A DNA stretch of 64,000 nucleotides from Lactarius indigo (lineage: Eukaryota > Basidiomycota > Agaricomycetes > Russulales > Russulaceae): the NCBI GenBank assembly GCA_025766275.1, contig JAFKAC010000158.1:41108-105107 (forward strand), read 5' to 3'. Positions 41,545 through 53,270 of this stretch are shown one piece after another; within the stretch, counting starts at the first letter, position 1, and each line of letters opens with the position of its first letter. A program made the position numbers and the translations under genes. The notes under the pieces are model-generated. The model worked only from the letters and a program-made list of their open reading frames with translations. It searched no databases and was not told the origin of the DNA.

Positions 41545-43745
41545 TCAGTGGTGGAACAACCGTAGCGAGGTGTGAGCGAAAACAATCTCATGCTCATCTG
41601 CCGCTTTGATACACTCTTCGTCCAAGACACTCCCAGAAGGCGCAGCGAGATACCGAACACCACTCTTACGCGCGCGGTGCACGTTGTCCGGGAACGGGAA
41701 GAAGGCATCGCTGGAGCAAGCCACGCCCTCGAGCTGCCTCGCATGCTCCGCGCGCTCCTCTGCGCTGAGCGGCGCCGGGATTTCGTCAAACAAGCTCTCC
41801 CAGTGCGCCTTTTCGCCACCTTCCAACACTTCGCCGCCAACGAACAGGTCTATCGCGTTTGCCTTGTCCGCGCGCTTGGTCCCTTTCTTGAAGGGGAGCG
41901 CGAGGACACGCGGGTGGTGGCGCAGCCACCAGTTGTCCGCCTTAGAGCCCGCGAGCCGCGTGCAGTGGATGCGCGACTGTTGCCCGGCGCCCAGTCCGAT
42001 TATTGAGCCGCGGAGGGCGTACGCCACACTGTTCGACTGGGTGTATTTTAGGGCCAGCGTTGCGACGATCAGGTCGGTGACGGCACTCTCAGGAAGCTAG
42101 TTATATGGCGGAGGTTTGTGTTGTGTCAGAGGAGAAAAGAGAAGAAAGAAGAGTAAGGGAATTCACGTTTTTATCCTTGCTGACAATATTTTCGAAAAGT
42201 TTGGCGTCGATCTTGGCGTCGTTCCTTTTCTGTTGCAATGACACACCATAAACTTGCCTTGTCTCCACACTGTCTGGAACATAATTCGGATCGATCTGCC
42301 GAGCAATATTAATGTTATAGGTTTGAGGTATGATTACTCTCCAACTCACCTGCAATACGCAATACTTTCCACCCTTCTTCTTGCCCAAGATTTCTAGCGC
42401 CTCCGGCAAGTATCCGGGGGCGATGACTCCGTCAGATACCTCGCGGGAAATGATGCGTGCTGTAGCCAAGTCGCAGGGTGCAGAAAGAGCGATGAAGTCG
42501 CCATAAGAGGACATGCGGTCGGCGCCTGCTCTCAATTAGGTGTGCAAGTTGCCAGGGAGAATAAGCTGGTGCCTACCGCGTGCGCGCGCGTATGCGGCGG
42601 CAAGGGGGGTCAAGGGTTCCTTCAGGTCATCTACCCCATAAACCTTCTTTTCTATATCATTCAGCTCCAAGCCTACGGCGGCGCCCGCCGGAGAGACATG
42701 TTTGAAAGATGCGGCAGCCGGGAGCCCCAGTGCTTCCTGCAGCTCCTTCACGAGAGCGTACGAGTTCAACGCATCGAGCAGGTTGATGTAACCCGGAGCA
42801 CCGAATAAAGCTGGACGTGGACAGACGCGGCATCAGGGGACGAGTCTAATTACTTGCACTGCAAGCACCCTCCTACCTTTGAACGGTATTTCACCCTCTG
42901 CGACGAAGGCCTGCGCGGGCTTTTGGTGGGGGTTGGCTCCGTACCGCAACGCCAGTCGCTGGGGCAAGCCAGAGAGCTTGTCCCCGCCCGCAGCATCGGC
43001 GTACTGCTCACGGAAGTACCCACTGATGGCCGCGTCGTACTTCGCGGTCATCTCGAACGCCTTGAGCGCCAGCCTGCTCCGGAGCGCAGCGCCAACGTCG
43101 CCGTTGCCATCCTTCCACGCCTTCACAAAGTCGGCGTAATCGGCAGGATCGGAGAGCACCGAGACGCGCTCGTAGTTTTTGGCTGCGGCGCGCAGCAGCG
43201 TGACCCCGCCGATGTCGATCTCCTCGACGGCGTCCGCGAGCGTGCAGCCTGGGCGCGCGATGGTCGACGCGAATGGGTAGAGGTTGCAGACGACGATGGA
43301 GATCGGCGCGATGGACTGCGCGGCTAGGTCCTGTTGGTCTGAGGGAATATCACGGGCGAGAATACCTGTGCCGGGTGTCACGTCATGAGACTTGGTCGAT
43401 CCGGATCAACGAGATATTCACCGCCGTGCACGACCGGGTGAAGTGTCTTTACCCGGCCACCAAGCATCTCGGGTGCTTTGGTGATGTCGGCCACATCCCT
43501 TTGGGCCGATTAAAGATCGAGCTTTAGTTGCGTGAAGAAGATCGTGGACCCACTCGACTGGCAGTCCCGCATCTCTGATCTTTTTCGCTGTACCTCCCGA
43601 GCCAAGTAAACGGACTCCCGACTGAGAGAGTGCCGTTGCGAGATCGATGAGATTTGCCTTGTCGTATACAGACAAGAGCGCTAAACGGGCACTCAGTACG
43701 TGGCCAGCAAGAGACGAGACAGATTCTTGCCGATGGGAGTAGACA
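41545..43745 (-). CDS. ADE17: Bifunctional purine synthesis protein ATIC (AICAR transformylase/IMP cyclohydrolase)
   Basis: This enzyme carries out the last two steps of IMP synthesis. The N-terminal MGS-like cyclohydrolase half shows [52 protein letters not shown] and VVCNLYPF. The transformylase half shows [20 protein letters not shown] and [11 protein letters not shown], with [11 protein letters not shown] near the C terminus. Together these make about 590 residues, as expected. The frame entering [11 protein letters not shown] has no in-frame ATG nearby. The closest ATG, at 43745 (MSTPIGKNL), is one base out of frame and needs either a very short (about 29 nt) intron or an indel. The start given is therefore provisional. 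The preceding gene on the same strand ends at 43791, only 46 nt away. Confidence 0.9.
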
Positions 43746-43790
43746 TGGTTCAAGGATAAGATGATAAAATGTAAATAACTCAGATTAAAG

Positions 43791-44758
43791 TTACAGCCTT
43801 CCGGGAAGTCTGCTACCTCCACTCAATCTGATCGTTTCTCCGTTCACATACGGACACTCCACAATCCACTTTACCGTCTGTGCAAACTCATGCGGCTCCC
43901 CCATGCGCCTTGGAAATAATAAGTCGCGAGAGATGCTCTCTTTGACCTTCTTAGTCATGACATTCGACATTGGTGTGATGAACGCCCCAGGAGCAACGGT
44001 GACCACACGAATGCCAAACCGCTCGAGATCGCGGGCCATGGGTAGCGTCATGCTGACCAGCGCACCCTTTGTGGCAGTATAAGCAGTCTGGCCAGGCTGA
44101 CCCTCAAACTGCGAGACGACGGGCGTCATGTCAGCCAACGGAGTTTGAGGAGTGGAGGACAAATCGTAGACGTACTGCAGCTGAACTTGCCACCATAATA
44201 ACTACACCTCTCTCCCCATCAGGGCCTTCTGGAGGGACCTTCGCCAGATACTTGCAGGCGAGTCGCGTAAGATTGAATGTCCCGGTCAAGTTGATTCCTA
44301 AAACAAAGTTCCACACATCGAGGGAGTGAGGTTCGCCGTTAGCGCCTATGATCTGTTTGGAAGGCAGGGTCCAGTTAGTAAAGCAGACGAAGTCGTGAAC
44401 AAATCATCTGGCCTACCTTCGCTGCTGTCCCAACGCCGGCACAGTTTATGACGCCCCCTAGCTGTGAGCCGGTTTCCTTCGTCCACGAGACGACTTGTTC
44501 AACAACTCTGGTGATGTCTTCGACTCGAGAGATATTCAACTCCCAAAAATGGACCCGGGTGGACGCTGGTCCGAAGGAAGATGCGTCAGGCCCCTTCAAA
44601 TCCACAATGGCAACATATCCTTTTTCTTTAAGGATGGTTTCGACAGTCGACAGTCCGAGGCCAGAAGACCTGTGGAGAAAAGTCAGACGGATGTCCCCCA
44701 GTGGCCCAGATGCAACTTACCCTCCTGAAACTATGAAGGTCCGGTCCTCGATCTTCAT
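43791..44758 (-). CDS. Short-chain dehydrogenase, HSD17B10-like (3-hydroxyacyl-CoA dehydrogenase type 2)
   Basis: Four exons (44758-44721, 44669-44417, 44352-44176, 44108-43791) join in frame to 261 residues. It is a classical SDR: cofactor loop [16 protein letters not shown], the NCAG motif, and the YTATK catalytic Tyr-Lys pair preceded by a serine-containing strand. The region around the active site ([13 protein letters not shown], then [17 protein letters not shown]) and the C terminus ([10 protein letters not shown]) resemble HSD17B10/type-2 3-hydroxyacyl-CoA dehydrogenase. In animals that enzyme acts in mitochondrial beta-oxidation of branched-chain acyl-CoA and in steroid metabolism. 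No strong mitochondrial presequence precedes the Rossmann fold. The natural substrate in fungi is not shown by the sequence. Confidence 0.85.
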
Positions 44759-45343
44759 CGTGTCGGTTCGAAGAGAACAACGGTGGGTGCCACTTGAATT
44801 CCTCGGCGTGACAGCCCCTATATAATTACACGTCGGCCCGGGTTCACGATCGAACGCCCGCTCGTGTCGTTAGCTGTCGTCAGCTGTGCGGGTGATGCTG
44901 GCGGCTTCTACAGTGTCTTTCCGAGCCGATTGGCGTGACGAAAAGATATTTTTTGCTCCCATGCCCTCGGCCGCAAGTTGTTTGCGTTTGCCCCATCGGG
45001 AACAGCACTCGTTCGTCCTATCGGGAAAGATGTGGGGCCCGAATGAGGTCGTGAACGAGAAATTACACGGTATACGGACACACGTACGGTTTGCGTAACC
45101 CGCACCGGTTTTTAAGATCCACCTCCCTAACAGTGACGACCCTCACTGGTCCACGTTTCTCTCCGTGTGAGTCGTAGCCTGGTGGCCGTTTGCATTACAG
45201 TAGCGACGAATGGCAATGTCTGGATTAGACGTAACCGAGCCGCAGCCCGGGTGAAGGGCAAATTGGTGTGCTGTGGTGGAACTGATGTAAGCACTGGCGA
45301 CATTTCCCCCCCCCACCAATAACTCACCACGACTCGAACCATC
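44759..45343. promoter_or_regulatory. Divergent intergenic region, HSD10-like gene and GRX5
   Basis: 585 nt between divergent start codons with no supportable gene. A CCAAT box lies at 45316-45320, after a C run and 24 nt before the GRX5 ATG. It is closer to the start codon than a usual HAP-complex site, so it may be coincidental. Confidence 0.35.
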
Positions 45344-45959
45344 ATGCTCTCGTCCATTCCAAGGCTCATGGTGTGTGGAAGCAACTGGGACTACAGCATA
45401 ACGCTCATTATTTCTTAGCTCGCCCCCTTGGCTCGCAGGTCACCCGCAGCAGCCTCATCAGTCTTCCGCAGACTTCTCTCTTCCGAAGCACGCGCACAAA
45501 TTCAAAAGGCCATCGACGCCTCGCCACTTGTCCTCTTTATGAAGGGTACACCACAGCTGCCGCAGTGTGGTTTCTCTCGTGCCGTCATCCAAGTATTAGA
45601 TCTACATGGCGTCCCACCAGAGAAGATGCACACGTATAATGTGTTAGAGGATTCCGAGTTGAGGAGCGGAATCAAAGAATTTTCGTGCGTGCGCTTTGCC
45701 AGCTAATAGGAGAAGAGTTGATTCCATTACCTTGTGTAGGGAATGGCCCACGGTTCCCCAACTGTATGTCAATTCTGAATTTATTGGGGGATGCGACATT
45801 GTCCTTGGGAGTGAGTAGTGTGTTGATATTATGTTGGTAACTGTATGCTAAGGTCTAACTATAGTGCACCAATCCGGAGAACTCGAGGAGCTCTTGACGA
45901 AGCATAAGATCGTCCCCAAGGCAGACGAGGAGGCTGCTATGCAGGCTGCATCTTCATAA
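45344..45959 (+). CDS. GRX5: Monothiol glutaredoxin 5, mitochondrial
   Basis: Four exons (45344-45370, 45419-45684, 45740-45810, 45865-45959) join in frame to 152 residues. The first 35-40 residues are Arg/Ser/Ala-rich without acidic residues ([17 protein letters not shown]), a good mitochondrial presequence. The glutaredoxin fold follows with the monothiol CGFS site in [12 protein letters not shown], the KGTPQ segment, the TVP turn in [10 protein letters not shown], and GGCDIV, which binds glutathione. Grx5 carries [2Fe-2S] clusters from the Isu scaffold to targets, with help from the Ssq1 chaperone. It is convergent with ZIM17, 140 nt between stops. Confidence 0.95.
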
Positions 45960-46099
45960 CTGCGTTGTCATATCCATAGCCACTTCTACTCGTCTATCTA
46001 GAAGGATTGACTTCTGCACACTTGTAAAACGATGCCACGAGCAACGCGAGATTAAGATGCCACTCACAGAAGTTGGAATAAATGACGCCTGAAATGTGA

Positions 46100-46633
46100 T
46101 CATTCGTTCACCTCGATTGAACCGTCTGGATTCAACCGCCCGCGACGAATAGATTCCCCTCGAGCACGGAGCAGGTCTTCTACATTGCGTAGTTTGCCAT
46201 CCTCTGTCGACTCTTTGAACCATCCAAGATTGTCGGCTATTAGGTGCCTACGGATGGTCAGGGGAGCTGCACGGACGTAAGATGTAGAGGTAACGCTTGC
46301 TTGCGACACATACCTTGTTTTACATCCTGGACACTCTATTAAGACGATCCCCTTTTCATATGATCTCTTGGTGAACTGGTGAGTGGACCGCGTGTTACAA
46401 TCTGCGGCCGTGCATGTAAAGGTTAAGGATAGCCGGGGCTCATTTGGGTCGGATCTTGCTGTTTGGGGGTCCGAGGTCGCTGTGGATGGTACTGAGCCAG
46501 AGGACAGACCACTGGAACTGTGTCGGACTATTGAGGGTAGACGAGGTCGCGATAAGGAAAATATGGTAGGAGGCGGGCGCCGTAGCCATAGGGTCTGGGG
46601 ACGAGCGATGCGAAGTATGCGTGATGGTAGCAT
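46100..46633 (-). CDS. ZIM17: Zim17/Hep1-type mitochondrial DNL zinc-finger protein
   Basis: Two exons (46633-46314, 46247-46100) join in frame to 155 residues. A basic presequence (LRIARPQTLWLRRPPP) is followed by the DNL-type zinc finger: two Cys in FTCTAADC, two in ECPGC, and the diagnostic HLIADNLGWF that names the family. Zim17/Tim15/Hep1 keeps mitochondrial Hsp70 (Ssc1, Ssq1) soluble and so supports protein import and Fe-S cluster assembly. It shares a 170 bp divergent promoter with POL1 on the opposite strand. I start at the ATG at 46633; frames above it begin with non-ATG codons. Confidence 0.93.
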   Translation of the reverse strand: MLPSRILRIARPQTLWLRRPPPTIFSLSRPRLPSIVRHSSSGLSSGSVPSTATSDPQTARSDPNEPRLSLTFTCTAADCNTRSTHQFTKRSYEKGIVLIECPGCKTRYVSQASVTSTSYVRAAPLTIRRHLIADNLGWFKESTEDGKLRNVEDLLRARGESIRRGRLNPDGSIEVNE

Positions 46634-46726
46634 GACTGAGGCGAGCGCGAAGATGAGCCCGCGCGCGTGCAAAGAATTTACATAAGCAACACGCTTTTCA
46701 GCTCCGCCCCAAAGCGTGTTTGCAGC

Positions 46727-46732
46727 ACGCGT
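46727..46732. promoter_or_regulatory. MluI cell-cycle box (ACGCGT), distal POL1 site
   Basis: Palindromic ACGCGT 72-77 nt upstream of the POL1 start codon in the 170 bp region shared with ZIM17. MBF (Swi6 with an Mbp1-type protein) binds this site in fungi and drives G1/S transcription of DNA-synthesis genes, POL1 among them in yeast. Confidence 0.65.
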
Positions 46733-46763
46733 CCAACACTAATCAGTTTCTGCTTAAGCTAAT

Positions 46764-46769
46764 ACGCGT
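46764..46769. promoter_or_regulatory. MluI cell-cycle box (ACGCGT), proximal POL1 site
   Basis: Second ACGCGT, 35-40 nt upstream of the POL1 start codon and 37 nt from the first site. Two perfect copies in a 170 bp interval are much more than chance would give for a 6-mer. Confidence 0.65.
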
Positions 46770-46803
46770 CTTCGTTGCTACGTTTCCGACACGTTTCTAT
46801 CAT

Positions 46804-49800
46804 ATGGCAGATCGTTCGCGTAGAGATCGTCAAGCAAAAGCGGATAAATTTGCTGCGCTCAAGCTCGCACGACAAGGAGGTCGACGGGAATGGAAGGTTA
46901 GTGGCAGCTTGCATTTGCGCATTGGCTGGCAGTTCTCAGATGGCGCCAAATCCTTCTAAACTTCCAGGAAGAGGATGCAGAAATATATGACGAAGTCACA
47001 GAGGACCAATACAAGAGCGTCGTCCAGGGACGTCTGGCCAAAGACGATTTCGTTATTGACGACGGTGTCGGGGACTACGTTGACAATGGCATGGACGACT
47101 GGGGAAACGGGGACGATGACGCGCAGGACGACTCAGGAGACGAGATCGTGCACAGATCAAGTGGGTAAATGTGGCCCTATCCCTTATACCAGTCTTTCTG
47201 ATTCGACAATTTACCGACAGCCAAAACGAAACAGGGTAAAAACAAGCCCAAAGTGCGGGCAAGAAGCAAGCCCGCTCCTCCCGCGACTACTTCGCTCAGT
47301 GCCTATCGCCCGGCTGTGTCGGATGAGCAAGAGAACGCCTTCATGTCGGGGCTGCTCGGCGATTGGGACGTCACTAATTCCCTGGCTGCTTCCAAAGTGA
47401 CACCGCGGAAGCGGAAGCCTGTCCCAAACTATCGCTATGATGATCGTTCCTCCTCTCCTGGACCCTCAGCGAGCAGGGGTAACGTGCACGCGCGCAGGGG
47501 TAATTATGGTCACCGCGACACATTGGCGGACACTTCCTCAGACGGCTTCCCTTCGGATGGTTTTGATATTGGCGACGTGTCCTCGGACGATGGCCTTACA
47601 AGTCCGAAGAAGAAAGTCAGGACAGAGGCCAAGGGAATTGCGCCGACAATCGAGAAGATGGGTGCAATGGGTGTTGCTGGACCCGTTGACGCGGATGAGG
47701 ACGAGTTTGACAACGCATTCGACGATATCCCCATCTACGATTTGATGGAAACAGACGAGAAGCCTATTCTGAAACCCAAGGTGGAACCACCAAACGAAAA
47801 AGTGCCGAAGCTGGGGGTAAACAGTCCTGCTATCAAAATGGAAGAAAACCCTTCTTGGCTTTCTGTCTATGACTCGCTCACCGTGAAAACTGATGAGACC
47901 TTTGGAAAGCTCGGTAGTGGAGTGGCGGTATCTTCGTCATCTACTCATGCGTCCACGATATCTGCTCTAGAGGAGGATGGCTCATTTCGCTTCTTCTGGC
48001 TCGATTACCTTGAACACGAGGGTGTCCTCTATTTTATCGGGAAGACTCTCGACAAGAATACCAAGTCCTATGTCTCCTGCTGTGTAACCGTGGCCAATTT
48101 ACAGCGTAACCTGTTTGTACTTCCGCGTCCGTACCAACTCGATGACCAGGGTTTTGAGACGGACATCGTCCCAGACATGCAGGCAGTTTGGAAAGATTTT
48201 GACCAGGTTCGGAAAAAAGCCGGTATAAAAGGCTGGAAGGCAAAGTTCGTAAAGCGAAAGTATGCTTTTGGCGAACCTGGTGTTCCCCGGGAGGAGACTC
48301 AGTGGTTGAAAGTTGTCTACGGCTTCGACGGTAAGAAGGGTCACCAGTTCTTTTTTTTTACCAGTATGTTTGTGTTGAGCGGGGGTTCCACCCATAGAAT
48401 CCCAAATCCCCACGAATGTTACCAGCCCAACCTTTTCTCGAATATTCGGGTGCAATACAAGCGCATTTGAGCTTCTCGTTTTGAAACGCAAAATCATGGG
48501 ACCTTGTTGGCTCCAGATCAAGCAACCTCATGTCGAGTACAAAGGGGTAGGTGATTTTGGAAAATCGAATGAATGCTGCCATTCAAGTCTCGCTCAGGTT
48601 TCCTGGTGCAAGTTTGAAGTAACTGTGACGGACCCAAAAGATATCAATCCTTTCCCAGAAACGGATCTGAACGCGCCGAGAGATACCCCTCCGCTCACAA
48701 TTGCTAGCCTGAGTATTCGCACAATTGTAAATCATCAAAAAAATATCCGGGAGATAGTATGCGCGACGGCAAGGATCTGGTCGAATAGTGGGTAGGGTTT
48801 TTCCCGGAATTACAAGCTCATCACCATCTCCGACAGCCCAACTCGACGACCCGACACCACCGGAAGCATTACCATGCACAGTCCATACCCTCGTCCGACC
48901 TTTGGGGCGCTTTCCTCCTGGCTTCGAAGCAACGGTGAAGCCCAATGCGAAAGGTCTAATATCACCAATGAACAACGAGCGGATGCTCCTGAACAGTCTT
49001 TTGGGTTTGTGATACCTCTGCGTCTACCGATCTTCTCGCTAATTCGAATACCTCAGTAACGTTGCATAAAGCTGATCCTGATGTTCTTGTCGGGCACGAC
49101 TTCCTCGGGGTTTCCTTGGATATTCTCCTCCACCGGATGAGAGAGTTGAAGGCAGACCACTGGTCTCGCATCGGTCGCTTCCGACGTTCAAAATGGCCGG
49201 GCATTGGTCGCCAGGGTACCAACCTTCGCTTTTTGAATGGCCGACTGCTTTGTGATCTCGCCTCTGACGGTGCCAAGAGCATGATATCCTCGACCACGTG
49301 GTCGATGACGGAGATGTGCGCTACGCACCTTAAGAGTATCAGACAGGACATAGACGCTGAAGATACGGCGAGCTATTTCGACGACGGCGTCAATACTCCA
49401 GAGCGGCTGATCACATTCGTGCGGCACTGCGAGCTAGATGCGCACTACCAGATGGCCATCGCCGCGAAGGTGCAAATTTTACCCTTGACACGACAGCTCA
49501 CAAATTTAGCTGGAAATTCCTGGTGGGTGTCAAATTGGCGTGCAGCCCTTCGATAATATTGATACATTCCGTCAGGAACAAAACGCTGAATGGCGGACGC
49601 GCGGAACGCAACGAATACATTCTATTGCACGAGTTCCATCGACTAAAGTACATCTGCCCGGACAAACAGTGGGGAAAGAAGGCTGCTCCAGTGAAAGTTG
49701 AGCCAGAAGAGGACGGCGAGGGTGGCGAAACCAAGACATCTAGTAAAGGCAAACGAGATAACAAGTACAAGGGTGGTTTGGTCTTCGAGCCTAAGCGCGG

Positions 49801-51975
49801 TTTATGGGACAGGTTTATCTTGGTTATGGATTTCAATTCCTTGTATCCCAGCATCATTCAGGAGTACAACATCGACTTTACCACTGTAGATCGGCAAGAT
49901 TCAGACGTGCGTTGAAGTATCTCGGGTAATCCCTTTTTAATTCGCTGAACGCAGATTCCTAGGATAAAAATATTCCTGAGCCACCCGCGTCTGGGGTCCC
50001 GCAAGGCGTGCTTCCTCGTCTCATCGCCACTCTCGTTAATCGGCGTCGGCAAGTCAAGGCTCTCATGAAAGATCGATCACTCCCGCATGCCAAGTGGCTA
50101 CAGGTACGTTGTTTGCTGCTTTTTACAGACAACATCACTGATTGTCGGGGCTTAGTACGATATCAAACAGCAAGCGTTGAAACTCACGGCCAACTCTATG
50201 TATGGTTGTCTCGGGTTCGAATACTCGCGCTTCTATGCAAAGCCACTAGCGGCCTTGACAACGTTCAAGGGACGCGAGATTTTGACACACACGCGAGAGC
50301 TTGCAGAGAGTCTGCAACTTGATGTAAGTGAAAATAAACACCACATCCCTCCTACGTACTGATTTGCGTTTAGGTTATCTATGGGGACACTGATTCTGTC
50401 TTCGTCAACTCTAACGTCACCGAGCTTTCGGAAGCTCTGAAGATTTCAGCGGAGTTGAAGAAGGCCGTCAATGATCGCTACAAGCTGCTCGAGATCGATC
50501 TCGACGGCGTTTTTCAACGATTACTTCTGCTCCAAAAGAAAAAGTATGCCGCGATCAAGGTCGAAGATGGCCTCAGAACGTCGACGGAAGTCAAAGGTCT
50601 TGATATGAAGCGTCGCGAGTACTGCGCACTGTCGAAGACGGTTTCACAGTACGTCCTGGATCAAATCCTTTCTGGTGAGGCCACGGAGATCGTTGTCGAA
50701 CGCATCCATGAGTATCTCGCCACCATCGGGGAGGATGTGCGCGGCAGCAAGATCAAGCTCGACGAGTTCATCATCCACAAGCGACTCGGCAAGAGTCCCG
50801 AAGACTACCCCGACGTCAAAAGTCAGCCGCACGTGCAAGTCGCGCTTAGACTGAGAGACCGCAACGTTGCTATTCGAGCCGGCGACGTTATTCCGTACAT
50901 CTTCTGTTCTGAAGGAGGTGAAACGGGCCACAGCATACAAGCAGAACGTGCAAGACACCCGGATGAACTTCGTAAGGGCGGTACCGAGACCCAGATCGGT
51001 GAATATCGCACATCATACGTCTCAATGCTTTTTTATAAGTGTGTTCTGGCAGATTACGAGTATTATCTCGCCCATCAGATCTTGCCACCAATCGAGCGTC
51101 TCTGTGATCCCATAGAAGGGACTGACAGGGCTCGTCTTGCCGAATGTTTAGGTACGCCTCTGCCACCCTGCATGTCAAAGAGGCTTTGTTTTTGACAACC
51201 TGTCAGGTCTGGATCCCGGGCGCTACCGATCTACAGTCACGGAGACTGAGGACCGTCGATTCAACACGCTTGAGTCACGGCTACCTGAGAGCGAACGCTA
51301 CAAGGATGCAGCACCGTTTGTTGTGCGTTGCAGAGCATGTGAGGGCAGCGTTGCCTTTGCACCAGTAACAAATAGAGCGGTGAGCCCGTCTTGCAACCAG
51401 CTCAACGTTTTTCCCCTCATAATTACTAGGACTCGTTGGTTAAAGCCAAGGGGGTTACTTGTCCGATGTGCGGGAACAGCCTTGGGACAGCGAGTTTGCA
51501 GATCCAACTCGACTGCCAGATCCGGATGTACATCAACAAGTATTACGAGGGTTGGACCGTTTGTGACGACCCGACATGCGGGAATCGTGCACGTATGATG
51601 GGGGTTTACGGACGGAGATGTCTGAAGGATTGGTGCCGTGGAGAGGTCACGTTTGAAGTGAGTCCCGCGTCATGTGCCCGAGGAGACAAAAGTAACGACA
51701 CGCGTCTAGTATTCGGATGCAATGCTCTACAACCAGCTGCGCTATTTCCGATACCTTTTTGACATCGAAAAGGCGGTGGTAACTAACCCAGGTACGTGAC
51801 AGTCGCGGTACGACATAACGTTGTTAAGCCTATGTGGTTAGATGAGATACTTGCGTTGGCGGCGAACCATGGCGAGTTCCTCCAGAGAATGAGACAGACT
51901 GTTGAAGGATATCTGGAGCGTAATGGTCGGAGATGGGTGGACATGAGTAGTCTCTTTTCTTTCATGAAGGTGTAA
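46804..51975 (+). CDS. POL1: DNA polymerase alpha catalytic subunit
   Basis: The catalytic subunit of the primase-polymerase complex extends RNA primers at origins and on the lagging strand. The gene has a dozen or so short introns and encodes about 1,450-1,500 residues. Exon 1 (46804-46896) carries the N-terminal motif [20 protein letters not shown]. An acidic, Ser-rich region and the exonuclease-like domain ([20 protein letters not shown]) follow. Polymerase motif A is DFNSLYPSI (about 49830), motif B is [13 protein letters not shown] (about 50185) and motif C is YGDTDSVFV (about 50380). Two cysteine clusters close the protein: CRACEG with CPMCG, and CDDPTCG with CLKDWCRG, the second being the site contacting the B subunit. 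The last exon ends SLFSFMKV. All catalytic aspartates are present. Exon edges between 48330 and 49080 are approximate. Confidence 0.95.
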
Positions 51976-52077
51976 TCATGTAGAACTGGTTGTTGCACGA
52001 GCGTGAGCATCTGTACAAATGTACTCATTGCCAAGTCGCAATGCTGCGGATGATATTTTCATAATTAAGAAATAATC

Positions 52078-52857
52078 TTAGCTGTCCGACTTCGGATCCG
52101 AAGGTAGCTTCTCTGAGGTGGTGGTGTAACTTCGACGGTGATATACAAGGGGTAACGTTCGAAGGGTATCGTCTACCAGATCCTCGGCTTGCGGTACATC
52201 TTCCACGCGCATCACTTGTGCAATGAATAGCTCTGACTGGACATCGCCTACGTCGACGGCATCAGTGGCTTCTTCTGCTTTATGTGTCAAACTATCCCCC
52301 AAAGAGGCAAGGTCATGCAACGGCCACGGGGCCCCGACAACCCTGCAAGATAAAGCGCCGAGGCAACCATGCAACACGGGGAAGCCGTCAGGGGAAAGCG
52401 ACCATTGTACTTCAGGGTCATCAAAAGGACGCGGATGAAGGTCTGGTCGCGAAAAGAGGGTCGCGGCGCGTGCTTGTGGCGCGGCGAGGAGGTTGATGAC
52501 CAAATGAGTTCGCAGGGAGGAGGCTTCCAAGGGGAGGCGCGCAAGGGTCGTAGCCATACGAGATGGCACGCGTAGAGAGAAGGCGACTAAATGATGTGGT
52601 GACATGGAGATGGACGTAAACGAGGAGAGGGTCGCGCCGTGGAAATTGGATGGTGGTGGCTGGGACCGACGAGCGGAGTCAGGTGGTGGCATGAGCGACG
52701 TTACGACGGCGACAGGCTGCGCAGTCTCGCGAAGAAGAGCGCGCAGTTTGTGGGACAGGCCGCCGTGCACATTCCCGCAGCTGTTGGCCAGAGCCACTGC
52801 AGATGAATACCAACGCTTTGGAGAGACGATGGCGGAGATTTGTGAGGAGCGGAACAT
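52078..52857 (-). CDS. Flavin-reductase-like (FMN-binding split-barrel) protein, probably mitochondrial
   Basis: A single uninterrupted frame of 259 residues from the ATG at 52857. The N terminus (MFRSSQISAIVSPKRWYSSA) is basic and hydroxylated, like a mitochondrial presequence. The body matches the flavin-reductase-like fold: LRALLRETAQPVAVVTSLMP, then SSFTSISMSPHHLVAFSL, where FMN phosphate is usually held, and HLVINLLAA. The expected activity is FMN or FAD binding and NAD(P)H-dependent reduction or oxygenation, but the substrate cannot be read from sequence. The C-terminal 40 residues are Ser/Lys-rich and unconserved. It is one of very few intronless genes in the window. Confidence 0.75.
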   Translation of the reverse strand: MFRSSQISAIVSPKRWYSSAVALANSCGNVHGGLSHKLRALLRETAQPVAVVTSLMPPPDSARRSQPPPSNFHGATLSSFTSISMSPHHLVAFSLRVPSRMATTLARLPLEASSLRTHLVINLLAAPQARAATLFSRPDLHPRPFDDPEVQWSLSPDGFPVLHGCLGALSCRVVGAPWPLHDLASLGDSLTHKAEEATDAVDVGDVQSELFIAQVMRVEDVPQAEDLVDDTLRTLPLVYHRRSYTTTSEKLPSDPKSDS

Positions 52858-53270
52858 AGTTACCCAAAAAGGGAAGCGATTGCTGTATGACGGATCGTTA
52901 TTTATACTTGTTGGGAAGGTTACGCCGTGGCGTCGCCTTCGCCTTCCATGCATAGTTCCATTCCTGCTTGCAAGCTCAGGTCCTGATTGGTCCACCAGCA
53001 TTTATCGGCGGCATTGCGGGACGAAAAGCTCCCTGGAGGGCCGCTCTTTACGGCGTCCCTTTTCTGTATCACACTCCTGATCGACTTCTTCCACTTGGCC
53101 GACGGGCTTTGGCCTACAGTAAAACTTTAATTCTTTAGAAATGGATGTGAACGTGACTCTGTCTGTTCTGGTTATTCTGGAGGCGCCTGACATAATGGCC
53201 AGGAGCCATCTCTCGGAGTATCCCCAACTTCGAGCTGGTCTAGTCCTGGGGAAACTCCCATCCAGGAAAA

